Assembly: GCF_027213965.1 (NCBI RefSeq)
Contig: NZ_JAPWGX010000001.1
Span: 620,001-684,000 of the forward strand
Length of the DNA: 64,000 nt
Reading direction: 5' to 3'
Source: Maritalea porphyrae
GTDB taxonomy: Bacteria > Pseudomonadota > Alphaproteobacteria > Rhizobiales > Devosiaceae
This document shows, one piece after another, positions 24,937 to 33,564 of the stretch (position 1 is its first letter; each line of letters starts with the position of its first letter). The translations under genes and the position numbers were made by a program. The notes beneath the pieces are model-generated. The model did no database searches and had not been told where the DNA came from. It saw only the letters and a list, made by a program, of their open reading frames with translations.

Positions 24937-25211
24937 ATTCTTCATCGGTGACGATTTCGAAGTGGTTTAAGCGAGAACGTAAGCTGCAAAATACGCGTGC
25001 ATTCTACTGGCTTTTGCTTGTCTGATGGCTTCAAAGCATTCCAGAACGGAAGTCTGCCAAGCGGCATGTAGCGGTTATTGTTGTTGGGTTTCGACATATT
25101 GTTCCTGAGCAGTATCTTTTGAACCTTGATCCAGAGCGCCATGATAAACTTGTGTTGACTCTTTCCAACTATGATCGTTCCCAAACGAACCTCAATCTTG
25201 CGGAATTGACA

Positions 25212-25646
25212 ATGCCTAGTGCGGTAACCCCATTTGTCATGTTTAACGGCCAAGCTGAAGAAGCAATCAACTTTTACTTGTCGGTTTTTAAAGGCAGCCG
25301 GCTCGAGAGCATTGTACGCTACGGGGTCGATGGCATGGGCGCCGAAGGGTCGGTAATGCACTCTACCCTGTTCATTGCCGGACAAAAGATGATCTTTATT
25401 GATAGCGCGATTACACACAAGTTTGCGTTTAGCCCCTCGCAGTCTTTCTTTGTCAATTGTGAAAGCATTGCGGAAGTCGACGAGTACCACAAAGCGTTGT
25501 CCGCCCACGGAAAGGTCCTGATGCCTCTTGATTCCTATGAGTTTTCAGCAAGATACACTTGGGTCATCGACAGGTTTGGACTCTCTTGGCAGTTGGGCCA
25601 CAAAACGGTGGCCAAGCCCCCAGAACCCGGCAAGTCGATCCTGTAG
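25212..25646 (+). CDS. PhnB-like VOC (glyoxalase-fold) protein
   Basis: This 144-residue protein of the vicinal-oxygen-chelate fold has the PhnB-type start (P-F-V-M-F-N-G-Q-A-E-E-A-I-N-F-Y) and the characteristic M-P-L-D-S-Y-E-F-S near residue 100. W-V-x-D-R-F-G-L-S-W-Q precedes the C-terminus. Such proteins are often labelled 3-demethylubiquinone methyltransferase-like, but that activity is not supported by the fold. The real function is unknown. An ATG 31 codons upstream is available, but its extra residues are not family-like. It is convergent with the GNAT gene, with seven bases between stops. Confidence 0.8.
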   Translation: MPSAVTPFVMFNGQAEEAINFYLSVFKGSRLESIVRYGVDGMGAEGSVMHSTLFIAGQKMIFIDSAITHKFAFSPSQSFFVNCESIAEVDEYHKALSAHGKVLMPLDSYEFSARYTWVIDRFGLSWQLGHKTVAKPPEPGKSIL

Positions 25647-25653
25647 CAAACAA

Positions 25654-26106
25654 TTAATCGAGTTGAAGGCGCATATGCGGCAAGGTTCGCCCCGGGATTG
25701 ACCCGGACGCCACCGTCGCAAATTGTTTGAAACCCATACGTTCATAAAACGGAGCGGCGCCGGGATCGGCAACCACATTCATCAGTGTCGCCCCTTTTGC
25801 ACGGGCTGTTTCCAAGGCCCAACTAAACAACTGACGGCCGACACCTTTGCCAATCCATTTCGGATCAACAAACAACTTTTCCAGTTCAGCAGTCGTGCCT
25901 TCTAATACCAAATGGACGACCCCAGCGGCACGCCCCTCATCCTCAGCAACCATCACATAGTCATCGGCCAAGTTTTCAGGTGTAAGGGTCAATTCTTCAC
26001 GGCATGCCTCAATGAACGCGTGATCATATTTCCAATATGCTTTGGAGCGCAGGCAAAGTTCAGAAAGCAATGGCAGTTCGTGCCCATAGGCTTTTCGAAT
26101 TTTCAT
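25654..26106 (-). CDS. GNAT-family N-acetyltransferase
   Basis: This 150-residue single GNAT domain has the acetyl-CoA pyrophosphate loop G-K-G-V-G-R near residue 85 after L-E-K-L-F-V-D-P-K-W. The C-terminal F-Y-E-R-M-G-F motif is present near residue 122. It transfers acetyl from acetyl-CoA to an amine on an unknown small molecule or protein. The start at 26106 has the usual M-K-I-R-K-A N-terminus of this subgroup. Confidence 0.85.
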   Translation of the reverse strand: MKIRKAYGHELPLLSELCLRSKAYWKYDHAFIEACREELTLTPENLADDYVMVAEDEGRAAGVVHLVLEGTTAELEKLFVDPKWIGKGVGRQLFSWALETARAKGATLMNVVADPGAAPFYERMGFKQFATVASGSIPGRTLPHMRLQLD

Positions 26107-26423
26107 TTTTCATCCTGTATTGGCATTATGTGGGCACGCATCATTGACCACATCAATTGATCAAGTGAACAGTTTATCAGCTTATCCTGCGGGGTAAAGT
26201 TCCAACCTCAAAGCATTCACTATTCCACAAGCGCGTTGTCAATGCCGCGAATCTCGGAAAAACACTAACTTTTTTTGAACGCCGCACTAGGTATTGACCA
26301 CGTCTTGTTGCACCAAAAACAGCCCCATAATCTGCACAAACCTTGATTCACAAACTTCGTTCAATTGCACGAAAACGAACGGCGCAGCAGGGTATTTTTT
26401 GAATTGTTTTTTGGAGATTGCAC
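26107..26423. other. Divergent intergenic region upstream of the trefoil protein gene
   Basis: No gene is seen in this 317-base gap. It carries the promoters of the GNAT gene (leftward) and the trefoil gene (rightward). The rightward leader is AT-rich and ends in TTTGGAGA, a good ribosome site seven bases before the ATG at 26424. No strong hairpin or operator-like palindrome was identified. Confidence 0.5.
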
Positions 26424-27563
26424 ATGACCGTAACTGGCCAAATAGATTTCTTTCCCGTTTCAATCGGATCTCAACACTTCCAGGATGTGTTTGTTCGCAT
26501 GGACGGCACTGGTGTCACCAAATTCGAACCAAACGGCGCTGGCACTGTAAACTGTCAGTATACAGCGGGACCGTGGGAGACATATGCGCTGGAGCGTAAC
26601 GATGATGGCACGTTCTCGTTCCGCTCTTTGACATTTCCAAACGTATTCCTGCGGATGGATGGGAACGGGGTGGTCGCGCCCACCCCAAATGGCGGCGGCA
26701 CAATCAATTGCCAATATACAGCGGGACCGTGGGAGAAATTCAATATTGCCATTGTTGAAACAAGCGAGGCGCACGGCAATATCGTTACCATTGAATCAAA
26801 CCAGTTTCCTGGTGTCTATTTGCGGTTGGACGGAACTGGCGTAACCGCGCCGAACCCAAGCGGCGCTGGCACGGTCAACTGTCAATACACAGCGGGCCCT
26901 TGGGAGAAGTTTCACCTCGGCCTAAACCTCAATGCAGCAATTGACAAGCTCGGCGAACTCTATCCGAAATATGACAAATCGCTCGACAAGTATAATGAAC
27001 TAATCATCAAGAACATTATTGAAGGGACAACGCCAACGGACACCGAATTGGTGGAGCTTGAAGGCATGTTCGATCTTGAGCCTGAAACGAGTACAACACC
27101 GCCTCCTGCCCCAACAAGTTGCCAATCAGCTGCTGCCTCGCTCTTTGTTGATGCTTTTGTTACGGTGATCGGGATAATGGGATTGAGAATCCCGGGCAAG
27201 GCGTCCATTGCGGAAAGACTTGCACTAAAGGTTGAAATTGATGGCATGCATGATCTCAAGGAAACCATCGAAAACCTAAAAACTGCAACTTCCAATTCGC
27301 AAAAGGCTTACCAGATATTCAAGCTGCTTGGAGATGTCTACAACGGTAATTTTTTCCAGATATTGTTGTCCGCAGTATCATCAGCCATCACGAGCACTTG
27401 GGACAAGATCAAATTTGCGATCACATTCGTTGCCCAGCTCATCGCTTGGTTTGCCACTGAAGGCATCGCTCTGATTGCGCAGCTTATGTTGCTGGTGACC
27501 GATATTGCGGAAGTCGTTGAAGATGCCGAGAAAGTGAAAACCTCCTGTTTCGCCAGCGCATAG
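26424..27563 (+). CDS. Three-repeat beta-trefoil (fascin/lectin-like) protein with hydrophobic helical C-terminus
   Basis: The N-terminal ~165 residues contain three strongly similar repeats. Each has an F-P-x-V-(F/Y)-(L/V)-R-(M/L)-D-G-(T/N)-G-V core, then G-(A/G)-G-T-(V/I)-N-C-Q-Y-T-A-G-P-W-E. The Cys residues are 44, 96 and 153. Three repeats of 52-57 residues are what a beta-trefoil needs, as in fascin-like actin-binding domains, ricin-type lectins or agglutinins. Residues ~166-240 are polar and helical with a Pro/Thr linker (T-T-P-P-P-A-P-T). Residues ~245-379 contain several long hydrophobic or amphipathic stretches. There is no signal peptide. The domain order resembles binding-plus-membrane-active proteins, but function is not known. 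The gene is monocistronic. Confidence 0.75.
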   Translation: MTVTGQIDFFPVSIGSQHFQDVFVRMDGTGVTKFEPNGAGTVNCQYTAGPWETYALERNDDGTFSFRSLTFPNVFLRMDGNGVVAPTPNGGGTINCQYTAGPWEKFNIAIVETSEAHGNIVTIESNQFPGVYLRLDGTGVTAPNPSGAGTVNCQYTAGPWEKFHLGLNLNAAIDKLGELYPKYDKSLDKYNELIIKNIIEGTTPTDTELVELEGMFDLEPETSTTPPPAPTSCQSAAASLFVDAFVTVIGIMGLRIPGKASIAERLALKVEIDGMHDLKETIENLKTATSNSQKAYQIFKLLGDVYNGNFFQILLSAVSSAITSTWDKIKFAITFVAQLIAWFATEGIALIAQLMLLVTDIAEVVEDAEKVKTSCFASA

Positions 27564-27584
27564 CCGGACCGGACGCAAAATAAA

Positions 27585-27612
27585 GGCGGTGGGTTCTGCA
27601 GAACCCACCGCC
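27585..27612 (-). terminator. Perfect 28-base palindrome terminating the gcv operon
   Basis: GGCGGTGGGTTCTG and its exact complement abut with no spacer. On the minus strand the hairpin is followed by TTTATTTT, so it ends the gcv transcript 53 bases after the gcvPB stop. On the plus strand no U-run follows, but it could still protect the 3' end of the trefoil mRNA. Confidence 0.75.
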
Positions 27613-27664
27613 TAAGAAAGCGGCTATTTATTATTGTTTTGCCGCTCTTTGTTGGTTTTGAAGA

Positions 27665-29230
27665 TTATTCGGCAGCTGCAACCGCTGCGTCATCTTCTGG
27701 CTCGTCCCAACGCAAATGCGGTGAGCGAGCAGCTTGAGTTTCATCCAAACGGCGCATTGGCGCTTTCATCGGGGCGTTGACGAAGCGGTCGATATTGCCC
27801 GCTTTCGCATCTGCCATCAATTCACGCATGGTGCCGATAAACTGATCAAGCGTGTGCAAGCTTTCGCTTTCTGTCGGCTCGATCAACATGGCGCCATGCA
27901 CCACCAATGGGAAGTACATGGTCATCGGGTGATAGCCCTCGTCGATCATCGCTTTGGCAAGGTCAAGCGTGGAAACGCCTGTGCCCTTAAGGCTTGAATC
28001 GTCGAACAGAACTTCGTGCATACAAGGCTGACCATCAAATGGCGCATTAAACACATCTGAAAGCTTGGCTTTAAGGTAGTTCGCGTTCAACACCGCATCG
28101 CGGGCTGCTTGCTCGATACCATCTGCGCCATGTGACAGTTTGAATGTCAGCGCGCGCACATACATGCCCATTTGGCCATGGAACGCTGACATACGGCCAA
28201 GGTGATCATCAGACCCGTCTTGGTTTTCAACCAAGGAGACCGCATCGCCATCACGTTTGACATAAGGCAATGGCGCATAGGGTGCCAATGCATCAGAAAG
28301 CACAACCGGCCCCGCACCTGGTCCACCACCACCGTGTGGGGTAGAGAAGGTTTTATGCAAGTTGATGTGCATTGCATCAATGCCCAAATCGCCCGGGCGA
28401 ACAACGCCCATGATGGCGTTAAAGTTCGCGCCATCACAATAGAAGTATGCACCAGCTTCATGAACCGCATCAGCGATTTCGATCACGTCAGGCTCAAACA
28501 AACCACAGGTATTTGGGTTGGTGAGCATGATGCCAGCTACGTTTTCGTCCAAAGCGTCTTTGACCGCTTGTACGTCTACTGTGCCATCTTTGCGGGCCTT
28601 AATTTCCTTCACTTTATAACCAAGGAAGGCGGCAGTTGCCGGGTTTGTACCGTGTGCACTTTCTGGCACCAGCACGAGTTTGCGATGGCCTTGGCCCTTT
28701 GCTTCGTGCGCAGCTTTGATGGCCATCATGCCGCACATTTCGCCGTGGGCGCCCGCTTTTGGTGCCATAGCAACAGCACCTGTGCCGGTCAATTCCATCA
28801 ACCAACGACCCAATTCTTCCATCAATTCAATTGCGCCTTGCACAGTTGATTGAGGTTGAAGCGGGTGAATGTCGGCAATACCGGGCAAACGCGCCATTTT
28901 TTCGTTCAGACGTGGGTTGTGCTTCATAGTGCACGACCCAAGCGGGTAGAAGCCCGCATCGATTGAATAGTTCAATCGGCTCATGCGCACATAGTGGCGC
29001 ATTGATTGAGGCTCTGTCAGACCCGGCAAGTTGATTGGGGTCTGGCGTGCAAATCCACCCAGACGGGAGGAGAAGTCGGTGTCTGTTTTTGGTAGATCCA
29101 CGCCAGATTTGTTTTTGTCGCCAACTTCAAAGAGCAAGGGCTCAGATGGCAACAAAGCAGCGCCGCTCGAGGCACCTACATTTGAATTAACGTTATCTAC
29201 GTTTGTTGGACGGCCTTGATTGTTCAACAT
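27665..29230 (-). CDS. gcvPB: Glycine dehydrogenase (decarboxylating) subunit 2
   Basis: GcvPB is the C-terminal half of the split P-protein. It is a PLP enzyme that decarboxylates glycine and passes the aminomethyl group to lipoylated GcvH. The PLP lysine lies in the motif H-I-N-L-H-K-T-F-S-T-P-H-G-G-G-G-P-G near residue 290. The upstream G-S-C-T-M-K-H-N-P segment is also conserved. The 521-residue length is normal for the split form. An AGGAGGT ribosome site precedes the ATG, and the start shares one base with the gcvPA stop (TGATG), so the halves are translationally coupled. Confidence 0.96.
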   Translation of the reverse strand: MLNNQGRPTNVDNVNSNVGASSGAALLPSEPLLFEVGDKNKSGVDLPKTDTDFSSRLGGFARQTPINLPGLTEPQSMRHYVRMSRLNYSIDAGFYPLGSCTMKHNPRLNEKMARLPGIADIHPLQPQSTVQGAIELMEELGRWLMELTGTGAVAMAPKAGAHGEMCGMMAIKAAHEAKGQGHRKLVLVPESAHGTNPATAAFLGYKVKEIKARKDGTVDVQAVKDALDENVAGIMLTNPNTCGLFEPDVIEIADAVHEAGAYFYCDGANFNAIMGVVRPGDLGIDAMHINLHKTFSTPHGGGGPGAGPVVLSDALAPYAPLPYVKRDGDAVSLVENQDGSDDHLGRMSAFHGQMGMYVRALTFKLSHGADGIEQAARDAVLNANYLKAKLSDVFNAPFDGQPCMHEVLFDDSSLKGTGVSTLDLAKAMIDEGYHPMTMYFPLVVHGAMLIEPTESESLHTLDQFIGTMRELMADAKAGNIDRFVNAPMKAPMRRLDETQAARSPHLRWDEPEDDAAVAAAE

Positions 29231-30570
29231 CAGATGACCTCCTTCAATGCAGCGGCAAAGGCTGCGATATCAGCATCGCTTGTCAGTTCCGTTGCGGCAA
29301 CCACAAGCAAGTTTTCAAGTTCCTTTTTGCCCGGCTCCAAACGAGAAACCGGTACACCACCCAAAACGCCTTTTTCAGCCAAAGCTTCAACAATTGGTGC
29401 AGCCGCTTTTTGCAAACGCACGGTGAACTCGTTGAAATAATGCTCATTGACCAACTCAACGCCTTCAATTGCCGTTAGGGCATCTGCGGTTTTGTAAGCT
29501 TGCTGGTGGCTCAATGCTGCCATTTGCGAAAGGCCTTTTTGGCCGAGCAATGACATGTGGATAGAGAACGCCAATGCACAAAGACCAGAGTTGGTGCAAA
29601 TGTTTGATGTGGCTTTGTCGCGTCGAATGTGCTGCTCACGCGTCGACAAGGTCAACACGAAACCGCGGTTGCCTTCAGCGTCTACGGTTTCACCGCAAAC
29701 ACGGCCTGGCATCTGCCGCACAAGGTTCGGACGGGTTGCCATCAGGCCGACGTAAGGTCCGCCAAATGTCAAAGGATTGCCGATAGACTGGCCTTCGCCA
29801 ACCACAATGTCCGCGCCCTGAGCGCCAGGAGATTCAATGGCACCAAGGGAGATCACTTCGGTGAAAACCGCAATCAGCAAAGCGCCTTTTTCGTGCGCAG
29901 CTTCAGCGATCGGACGTAGATCACGCAAATTGCCGAAGAAATCTGGAGATTGCACAACAACCGCCGCTGTGGTGTCGTCGATTTGGGCGATGATGTCTTC
30001 TGTCGCTGTTGGATCAGAAGGCAAGCAAACAAAGCCCTCGTCGTCGCCCATGTATGTCGCAACAGTGTCGCGATACTGTGGGTGAAGGCCGCCAGACAAA
30101 ACAATGCCCGGACGACGTTTTAAGCGACGTGCCATCAGCACAGCTTCAACCGTAGCGGTTGAGCCGTCGTACATTGAAGCGTTTGCCACTTCCATGCCGG
30201 TTAGGTTGGCCACTTGTGTTTGGAATTCAAACAGCATTTGCAGCGTACCTTGAGAAATCTCTGGTTGGTACGGTGTGTAAGCGGTCAAAAACTCAGAACG
30301 CTGGATCAAATGATCAACGCTGGCTGGCACGTGGTGGCGATATGCGCCAGCTCCCACGAAAAATGGCCCGTCGCCGGCTGCGCGGTTTTTGTTGGCAAAC
30401 CCACGAATGGTCGCTTCAACAGCAAACTCTGGCTGGTGGTCAGGCAAATCAAGCTTTGCAGTGTTAAACACTTTGCTTGGCACTTTTGCGAACAGCTCAT
30501 CGGACGACTGGATGCCAATGGCATCCATCATCACTTTTCTGTCCCTATTTGAATGCGGGAGGTAACGCAT
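29230..30570 (-). CDS. gcvPA: Glycine dehydrogenase (decarboxylating) subunit 1
   Basis: GcvPA is the N-terminal half of the split P-protein and forms a heterotetramer with GcvPB. The 446 residues show the family N-terminus (R-Y-L-P-H-S), the segment F-V-G-A-G-A-Y-R-H-H and T-P-Y-Q-P-E-I-S-Q-G-T-L-Q near residue 100. G-P-Y-V-G-L-M-A is present near residue 265. The Lys that carries PLP is in the partner. Most Hyphomicrobiales known to me carry a single fused GcvP, so the split arrangement is worth noting. The gene lies 17 bases after gcvH. Confidence 0.95.
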   Translation of the reverse strand: MRYLPHSNRDRKVMMDAIGIQSSDELFAKVPSKVFNTAKLDLPDHQPEFAVEATIRGFANKNRAAGDGPFFVGAGAYRHHVPASVDHLIQRSEFLTAYTPYQPEISQGTLQMLFEFQTQVANLTGMEVANASMYDGSTATVEAVLMARRLKRRPGIVLSGGLHPQYRDTVATYMGDDEGFVCLPSDPTATEDIIAQIDDTTAAVVVQSPDFFGNLRDLRPIAEAAHEKGALLIAVFTEVISLGAIESPGAQGADIVVGEGQSIGNPLTFGGPYVGLMATRPNLVRQMPGRVCGETVDAEGNRGFVLTLSTREQHIRRDKATSNICTNSGLCALAFSIHMSLLGQKGLSQMAALSHQQAYKTADALTAIEGVELVNEHYFNEFTVRLQKAAAPIVEALAEKGVLGGVPVSRLEPGKKELENLLVVAATELTSDADIAAFAAALKEVI

Positions 30571-30587
30571 ATAGTTTCCCTTTGAAC

Positions 30588-30956
30588 TTAGGCAGTGTGG
30601 GCTTTGTAAGCGTCTTCGCTCATCAAGCCTTCAAGGTCGCCAGCATCATCGATTTCGATTTTAAAGAACCAGCCGTCGCCCGCTGGGCTTGAATTCACAA
30701 GACCAGGCTCATCAGCCAATTTTTCGTTTACAGCGATAACGGTGCCTGAAACAGGTGCGTAAATTTCTGACGCAGCTTTTACTGATTCAACAACAGCAAC
30801 TTCGTCGCCTTTTGAAAATTTTGCACCAACTTCTGGCACGTCAACAAACACCACGTCGCCCAATTGATTTTGTGCATAGTCGGAAATACCAACTGTGCCT
30901 GTGTTGCCATCAACTGCGATATATTCGTGGTCTTCGGTGTAATGTGTATTGCTCAT
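30588..30956 (-). CDS. gcvH: Glycine cleavage system H protein
   Basis: GcvH is the lipoyl carrier that shuttles the aminomethyl intermediate between the P, T and L proteins. The 122-residue protein has the H-protein start (Y-T-E-D-H-E-Y) and G-I-S-D-Y-A-Q-N-Q-L-G-D. The lipoylated lysine is in V-E-S-V-K-A-A-S-E-I-Y near residue 63. It ends with the usual G-W-F-F-K-I-E-I. The ribosome site is AGGGGG. It lies 27 bases after gcvT in the same operon. Confidence 0.97.
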   Translation of the reverse strand: MSNTHYTEDHEYIAVDGNTGTVGISDYAQNQLGDVVFVDVPEVGAKFSKGDEVAVVESVKAASEIYAPVSGTVIAVNEKLADEPGLVNSSPAGDGWFFKIEIDDAGDLEGLMSEDAYKAHTA

Positions 30957-30983
30957 TTGGTCCCCCTTGGTCCGATATCTATT

Positions 30984-32120
30984 CTACAAACGCACATAGT
31001 TTGCAGGTGTAAATGGAAGTTTTTCAACCACGCCTTTGACGGGCTTGCCGCGCACAATGGCGGTCAATTCAGTACCTAGCTTGGCAAGGTCTGCAGGTAC
31101 ATAGGCAAATGCAACTGGTGCACCAATTGTTGGGCCAAAAGTACCGGATGTGACCACGCCAATTTTGTTGCCGTCAGCATCAACGATTTCTGCGCCTTCG
31201 CGCACGGGCATGCGACCTTCAAAACGTACGCCTGCACGTTTTTGTGTCGCGCCATCTTTGATGATTTTTTGAATGGTTGATGCACCGGGGAACCCGCCTT
31301 CAACACGACGACCTTTGCCGATGGCAAAAATCAAGCCTGCGCTGATCGGATCACGATGATCGTCCATATCGTGGCCATATAGGCAAAGGCCTGCTTCAAG
31401 GCGCAAACTGTCGCGCGCGCCCAAGCCGGCAGGCTCTACTTCGTCGTTGCCCACAAGCAGCTGAGCCAATTTAACAGCGTCTTTTGCTTCAACTGAAAGC
31501 TCGAAGCCATCTTCGCCCGTATAACCAGAGCGCGACACATAAACGTCCATGCCTTCGATTTTTGTTGCAGCGGCGTTCATGAACGAGAGCTTTGTGGGCA
31601 AATCGCAATAGCGGGCCAAAACACTTGCTGCTTTTGGGCCCTGCAGCGCCATCAGCGCTTTGTCCCAAAAGGTCTCAACCTTAATGCTTGGATCTAGTTT
31701 TTCACGCAAAATCGCAACATCGTGGTCTTTGCGGCCAGCGTTGAAAACGATCATCAAAACACCATCGGTGCCCTCTTCGATCGGGCGGGTGACGATCAGA
31801 TCGTCTTCGATGCCGCCTTGATCGTTCAGCAACAGGGTGTAGCGCATTTCACCTGGGTTTAAACCAACCAGATCGCCCGGCATCAAGCTTTCAAGGGCTT
31901 GTGCGGTGGTTTCATGGTCTGGGCCAGTTACAATAACTTGCCCCATGTGTGAAACATCGAAAAGGCTTGCAGATGAGCGCGTTTGTTCGTGCTCGGCAAT
32001 GACGCCTTTATATTGCACTGGCATTGAGAAGCCAGCAAAACCAACCATGCGACCGCCCCAAGCAATATGGGTGTCGTTTAGTGGAGTGGTTTGTAGATTT
32101 TCGTTTGAAGCCCCAGCCAT
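30984..32120 (-). CDS. gcvT: Glycine cleavage system T protein (aminomethyltransferase)
   Basis: GcvT transfers the methylene group from the aminomethyl-lipoyl H protein to tetrahydrofolate and releases ammonia. The 378-residue protein has M-V-G-F-A-G-F-S-M-P-V-Q-Y near residue 27. The folate-binding Asp/Arg region is present in Y-T-G-E-D-G-F-E and A-R-D-S-L-R-L-E-A-G. It ends with the late K-G-K pattern. It is the first gene of gcvT-H-PA-PB, directly downstream of the tandem riboswitch. GAGGG lies before the ATG. Confidence 0.96.
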   Translation of the reverse strand: MAGASNENLQTTPLNDTHIAWGGRMVGFAGFSMPVQYKGVIAEHEQTRSSASLFDVSHMGQVIVTGPDHETTAQALESLMPGDLVGLNPGEMRYTLLLNDQGGIEDDLIVTRPIEEGTDGVLMIVFNAGRKDHDVAILREKLDPSIKVETFWDKALMALQGPKAASVLARYCDLPTKLSFMNAAATKIEGMDVYVSRSGYTGEDGFELSVEAKDAVKLAQLLVGNDEVEPAGLGARDSLRLEAGLCLYGHDMDDHRDPISAGLIFAIGKGRRVEGGFPGASTIQKIIKDGATQKRAGVRFEGRMPVREGAEIVDADGNKIGVVTSGTFGPTIGAPVAFAYVPADLAKLGTELTAIVRGKPVKGVVEKLPFTPANYVRL

Positions 32121-32183
32121 AAATCCCTCGTAAAACTCGACAAAAGGTACCAGCGCGACTTACCAGTGTCGCATTGGCGCCCC

Positions 32184-32358
32184 CTCTGTCGGATTACCTG
32201 AGAGATTTCCCGGGGATATTTTCCCGGCTACGTCCTTCGGTGGGAACTGGGATGGACCCGTTCCGCTTTCCAGAGTTTTGTGTGCTTAGCGGTCCTTTTG
32301 CCTGAGAGTTTCCGGGGCGGTTGCTCCTTCGGCGCTGGAAGACCAGTCTCTCCCGCTA
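32184..32358 (-). promoter_or_regulatory. Tandem glycine riboswitch of the gcv operon
   Basis: Read on the minus strand, two glycine aptamers follow each other. The first (about 32358-32288) starts AGCGGGAGAG and closes with CTCTCAGGCAAAAGGACCGCT. The second (about 32276-32184) starts CTCTGG, contains the conserved CCGAAGG and CTCTCAGG blocks, and closes with CAGAG. A short linker separates them. They sit 60 to 240 bases before gcvT. In known cases glycine binding turns on gcv expression, and the same direction is expected here. No clear terminator is seen between the second aptamer and gcvT, so control may act on translation. Confidence 0.93.
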
Positions 32359-32408
32359 ATGCAGCGCCAAATTAGCTAGGAATCTGGCGCAGGTCAATCA
32401 GTTTGAAC

Positions 32409-32981
32409 TTATCCCTTTGGATCAAAGCCAACCCAAATGATGATTTCTTCGCCGCCAACATAAGGAATCGCTACGTTTTCGACGACTTTTATGAACTCTT
32501 CGCCCTGATTAGGTGGCGTAATTGTGATGGGGATATCGTATTTTTGAGAAAAAACAGATAGTCCATCGCGCTCAACAGCAAACCGGACGGGCACTTTAAC
32601 CGTGTCGTTGCCGCCTTTTGGTCCGGCAAGCAACCGGCCAACCACGCCCATTTTAACGGTAATCAAACCGTTTGAAACCAAACAATTACGGGACTGTTTG
32701 TCGAGCACTGCCTGATAACGCAAACCTTTTGCTTCGCCGGCTTGGCCTTTGGCATAAAGCATAAATGCCTCTGCACCTGGGCGAACGCGAATCTCGGGAC
32801 ACTCGCTAGCAACAATTGGAAAAGCTGTTGGTGCTGAGTTGGCGATTTCAGTTTGTGTTGCCGATTTATTTTGAAGCTGGCTGCTGCCATTTCCACCGGT
32901 AAATGACCCAACGCACGCGCTCAGCGAAACGGATGCAACAGCCGCAACTGCAAACGCTTTGACCAACTTGATTGCCAACAT
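32409..32981 (-). CDS. Small lipoprotein of unknown function
   Basis: From the ATG at 32981 (GTGAG site upstream) the protein has 190 residues with a short hydrophobic signal ending L-S-A-C, a lipobox, so it is probably membrane-anchored on the periplasmic side. A Ser/Asn/Gln-rich linker is followed by a beta-rich domain. Its C-E-I-R-V... beginning, central G-L-I-T-V-K-M-G-V-V-G-R and ending I-W-V-G-F-D-P are typical of small alphaproteobacterial lipoproteins with no assigned role. An earlier GTG (33008) would overlap the peroxiredoxin stop. The gene is co-oriented with the peroxiredoxin and lies just downstream of it. Confidence 0.7.
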   Translation of the reverse strand: MLAIKLVKAFAVAAVASVSLSACVGSFTGGNGSSQLQNKSATQTEIANSAPTAFPIVASECPEIRVRPGAEAFMLYAKGQAGEAKGLRYQAVLDKQSRNCLVSNGLITVKMGVVGRLLAGPKGGNDTVKVPVRFAVERDGLSVFSQKYDIPITITPPNQGEEFIKVVENVAIPYVGGEEIIIWVGFDPKG

Positions 32982-33004
32982 GTAGCTACTCACTTTATTC
33001 TCAT

Positions 33005-33517
33005 TCACGCGGGAAGTGCCACGTTCATTTCTTCAATTGCAGCCAACAGGTTCTCCGCGCCGGTTTGGGCGGTGGACCCTTTTGCTGTCTCAACAAACAC
33101 CTTAGCAACTGCACCGTCTTTTACGATATAGGCCAGTCGTGCAAATCGTGTTCCCATGCCCCCTGCTCGGGCATCAATTTCTGAGTGCATAGCAACCGCC
33201 AATTCAGCGTTGCCATCTGCAATCATATCTATCGTGCCCATGGCCCCCGTTTGGTCAGCCCAAGCGGACATCACAAAATGATCGTTAACCGATAGGCAGG
33301 CTACACGGTTTACCCCCAGTTTTGCAAACTTTTCCGCATATGCGATGTAGCCTGGCAAATGGTTATTGTGACAAGTGGTCGAAAATGCGGCGGGCAAGCA
33401 AAAAAGCACACTCGTGCCTTTGCCAACATATTGCGCAAAATCTATATCCTCGGGGCCAAGTGGGGTGATCAGTTTGACACCAACAGAGGGTATCTTGTCG
33501 CCAATTGCTAAAGGCAT
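33005..33517 (-). CDS. Peroxiredoxin (Prx5/AhpE-like)
   Basis: This 170-residue thiol peroxidase reduces hydrogen or alkyl peroxides in the cytoplasm. The peroxidatic Cys lies in A-F-S-T-T-C-H-N-N-H-L-P-G-Y near residue 48. The usual P-G-A-F-T-P-T-C is slightly changed here (P-A-A-F-S-T-T-C), but the Thr and Cys that matter are retained. The later R-F-A-R-L-A-Y-I-V-K-D-G matches Prx5 proteins with a glutaredoxin- or thioredoxin-dependent cycle. The gene ends against the start region of the lipoprotein gene. Confidence 0.88.
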   Translation of the reverse strand: MPLAIGDKIPSVGVKLITPLGPEDIDFAQYVGKGTSVLFCLPAAFSTTCHNNHLPGYIAYAEKFAKLGVNRVACLSVNDHFVMSAWADQTGAMGTIDMIADGNAELAVAMHSEIDARAGGMGTRFARLAYIVKDGAVAKVFVETAKGSTAQTGAENLLAAIEEMNVALPA

Positions 33518-33564
33518 GTGGTTATACTCGCGTTCTAAACTTGCTCGGGTCGCTCTAAGCGTTT

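Noticed and set aside
24942-25508. A 188-codon frame on the minus strand
   Set aside because: It runs antisense through the VOC gene, has no family resemblance and no ribosome site. The plus-strand frame has a clear PhnB-like pattern.
28202-28849. A 215-codon plus-strand frame inside gcvPB
   Set aside because: It is antisense to a highly conserved enzyme gene, and its composition follows from the codon pattern of gcvPB.
32121-32408. tRNA or small RNA gene
   Set aside because: The conserved blocks fit a tandem glycine riboswitch, and no cloverleaf can be drawn.
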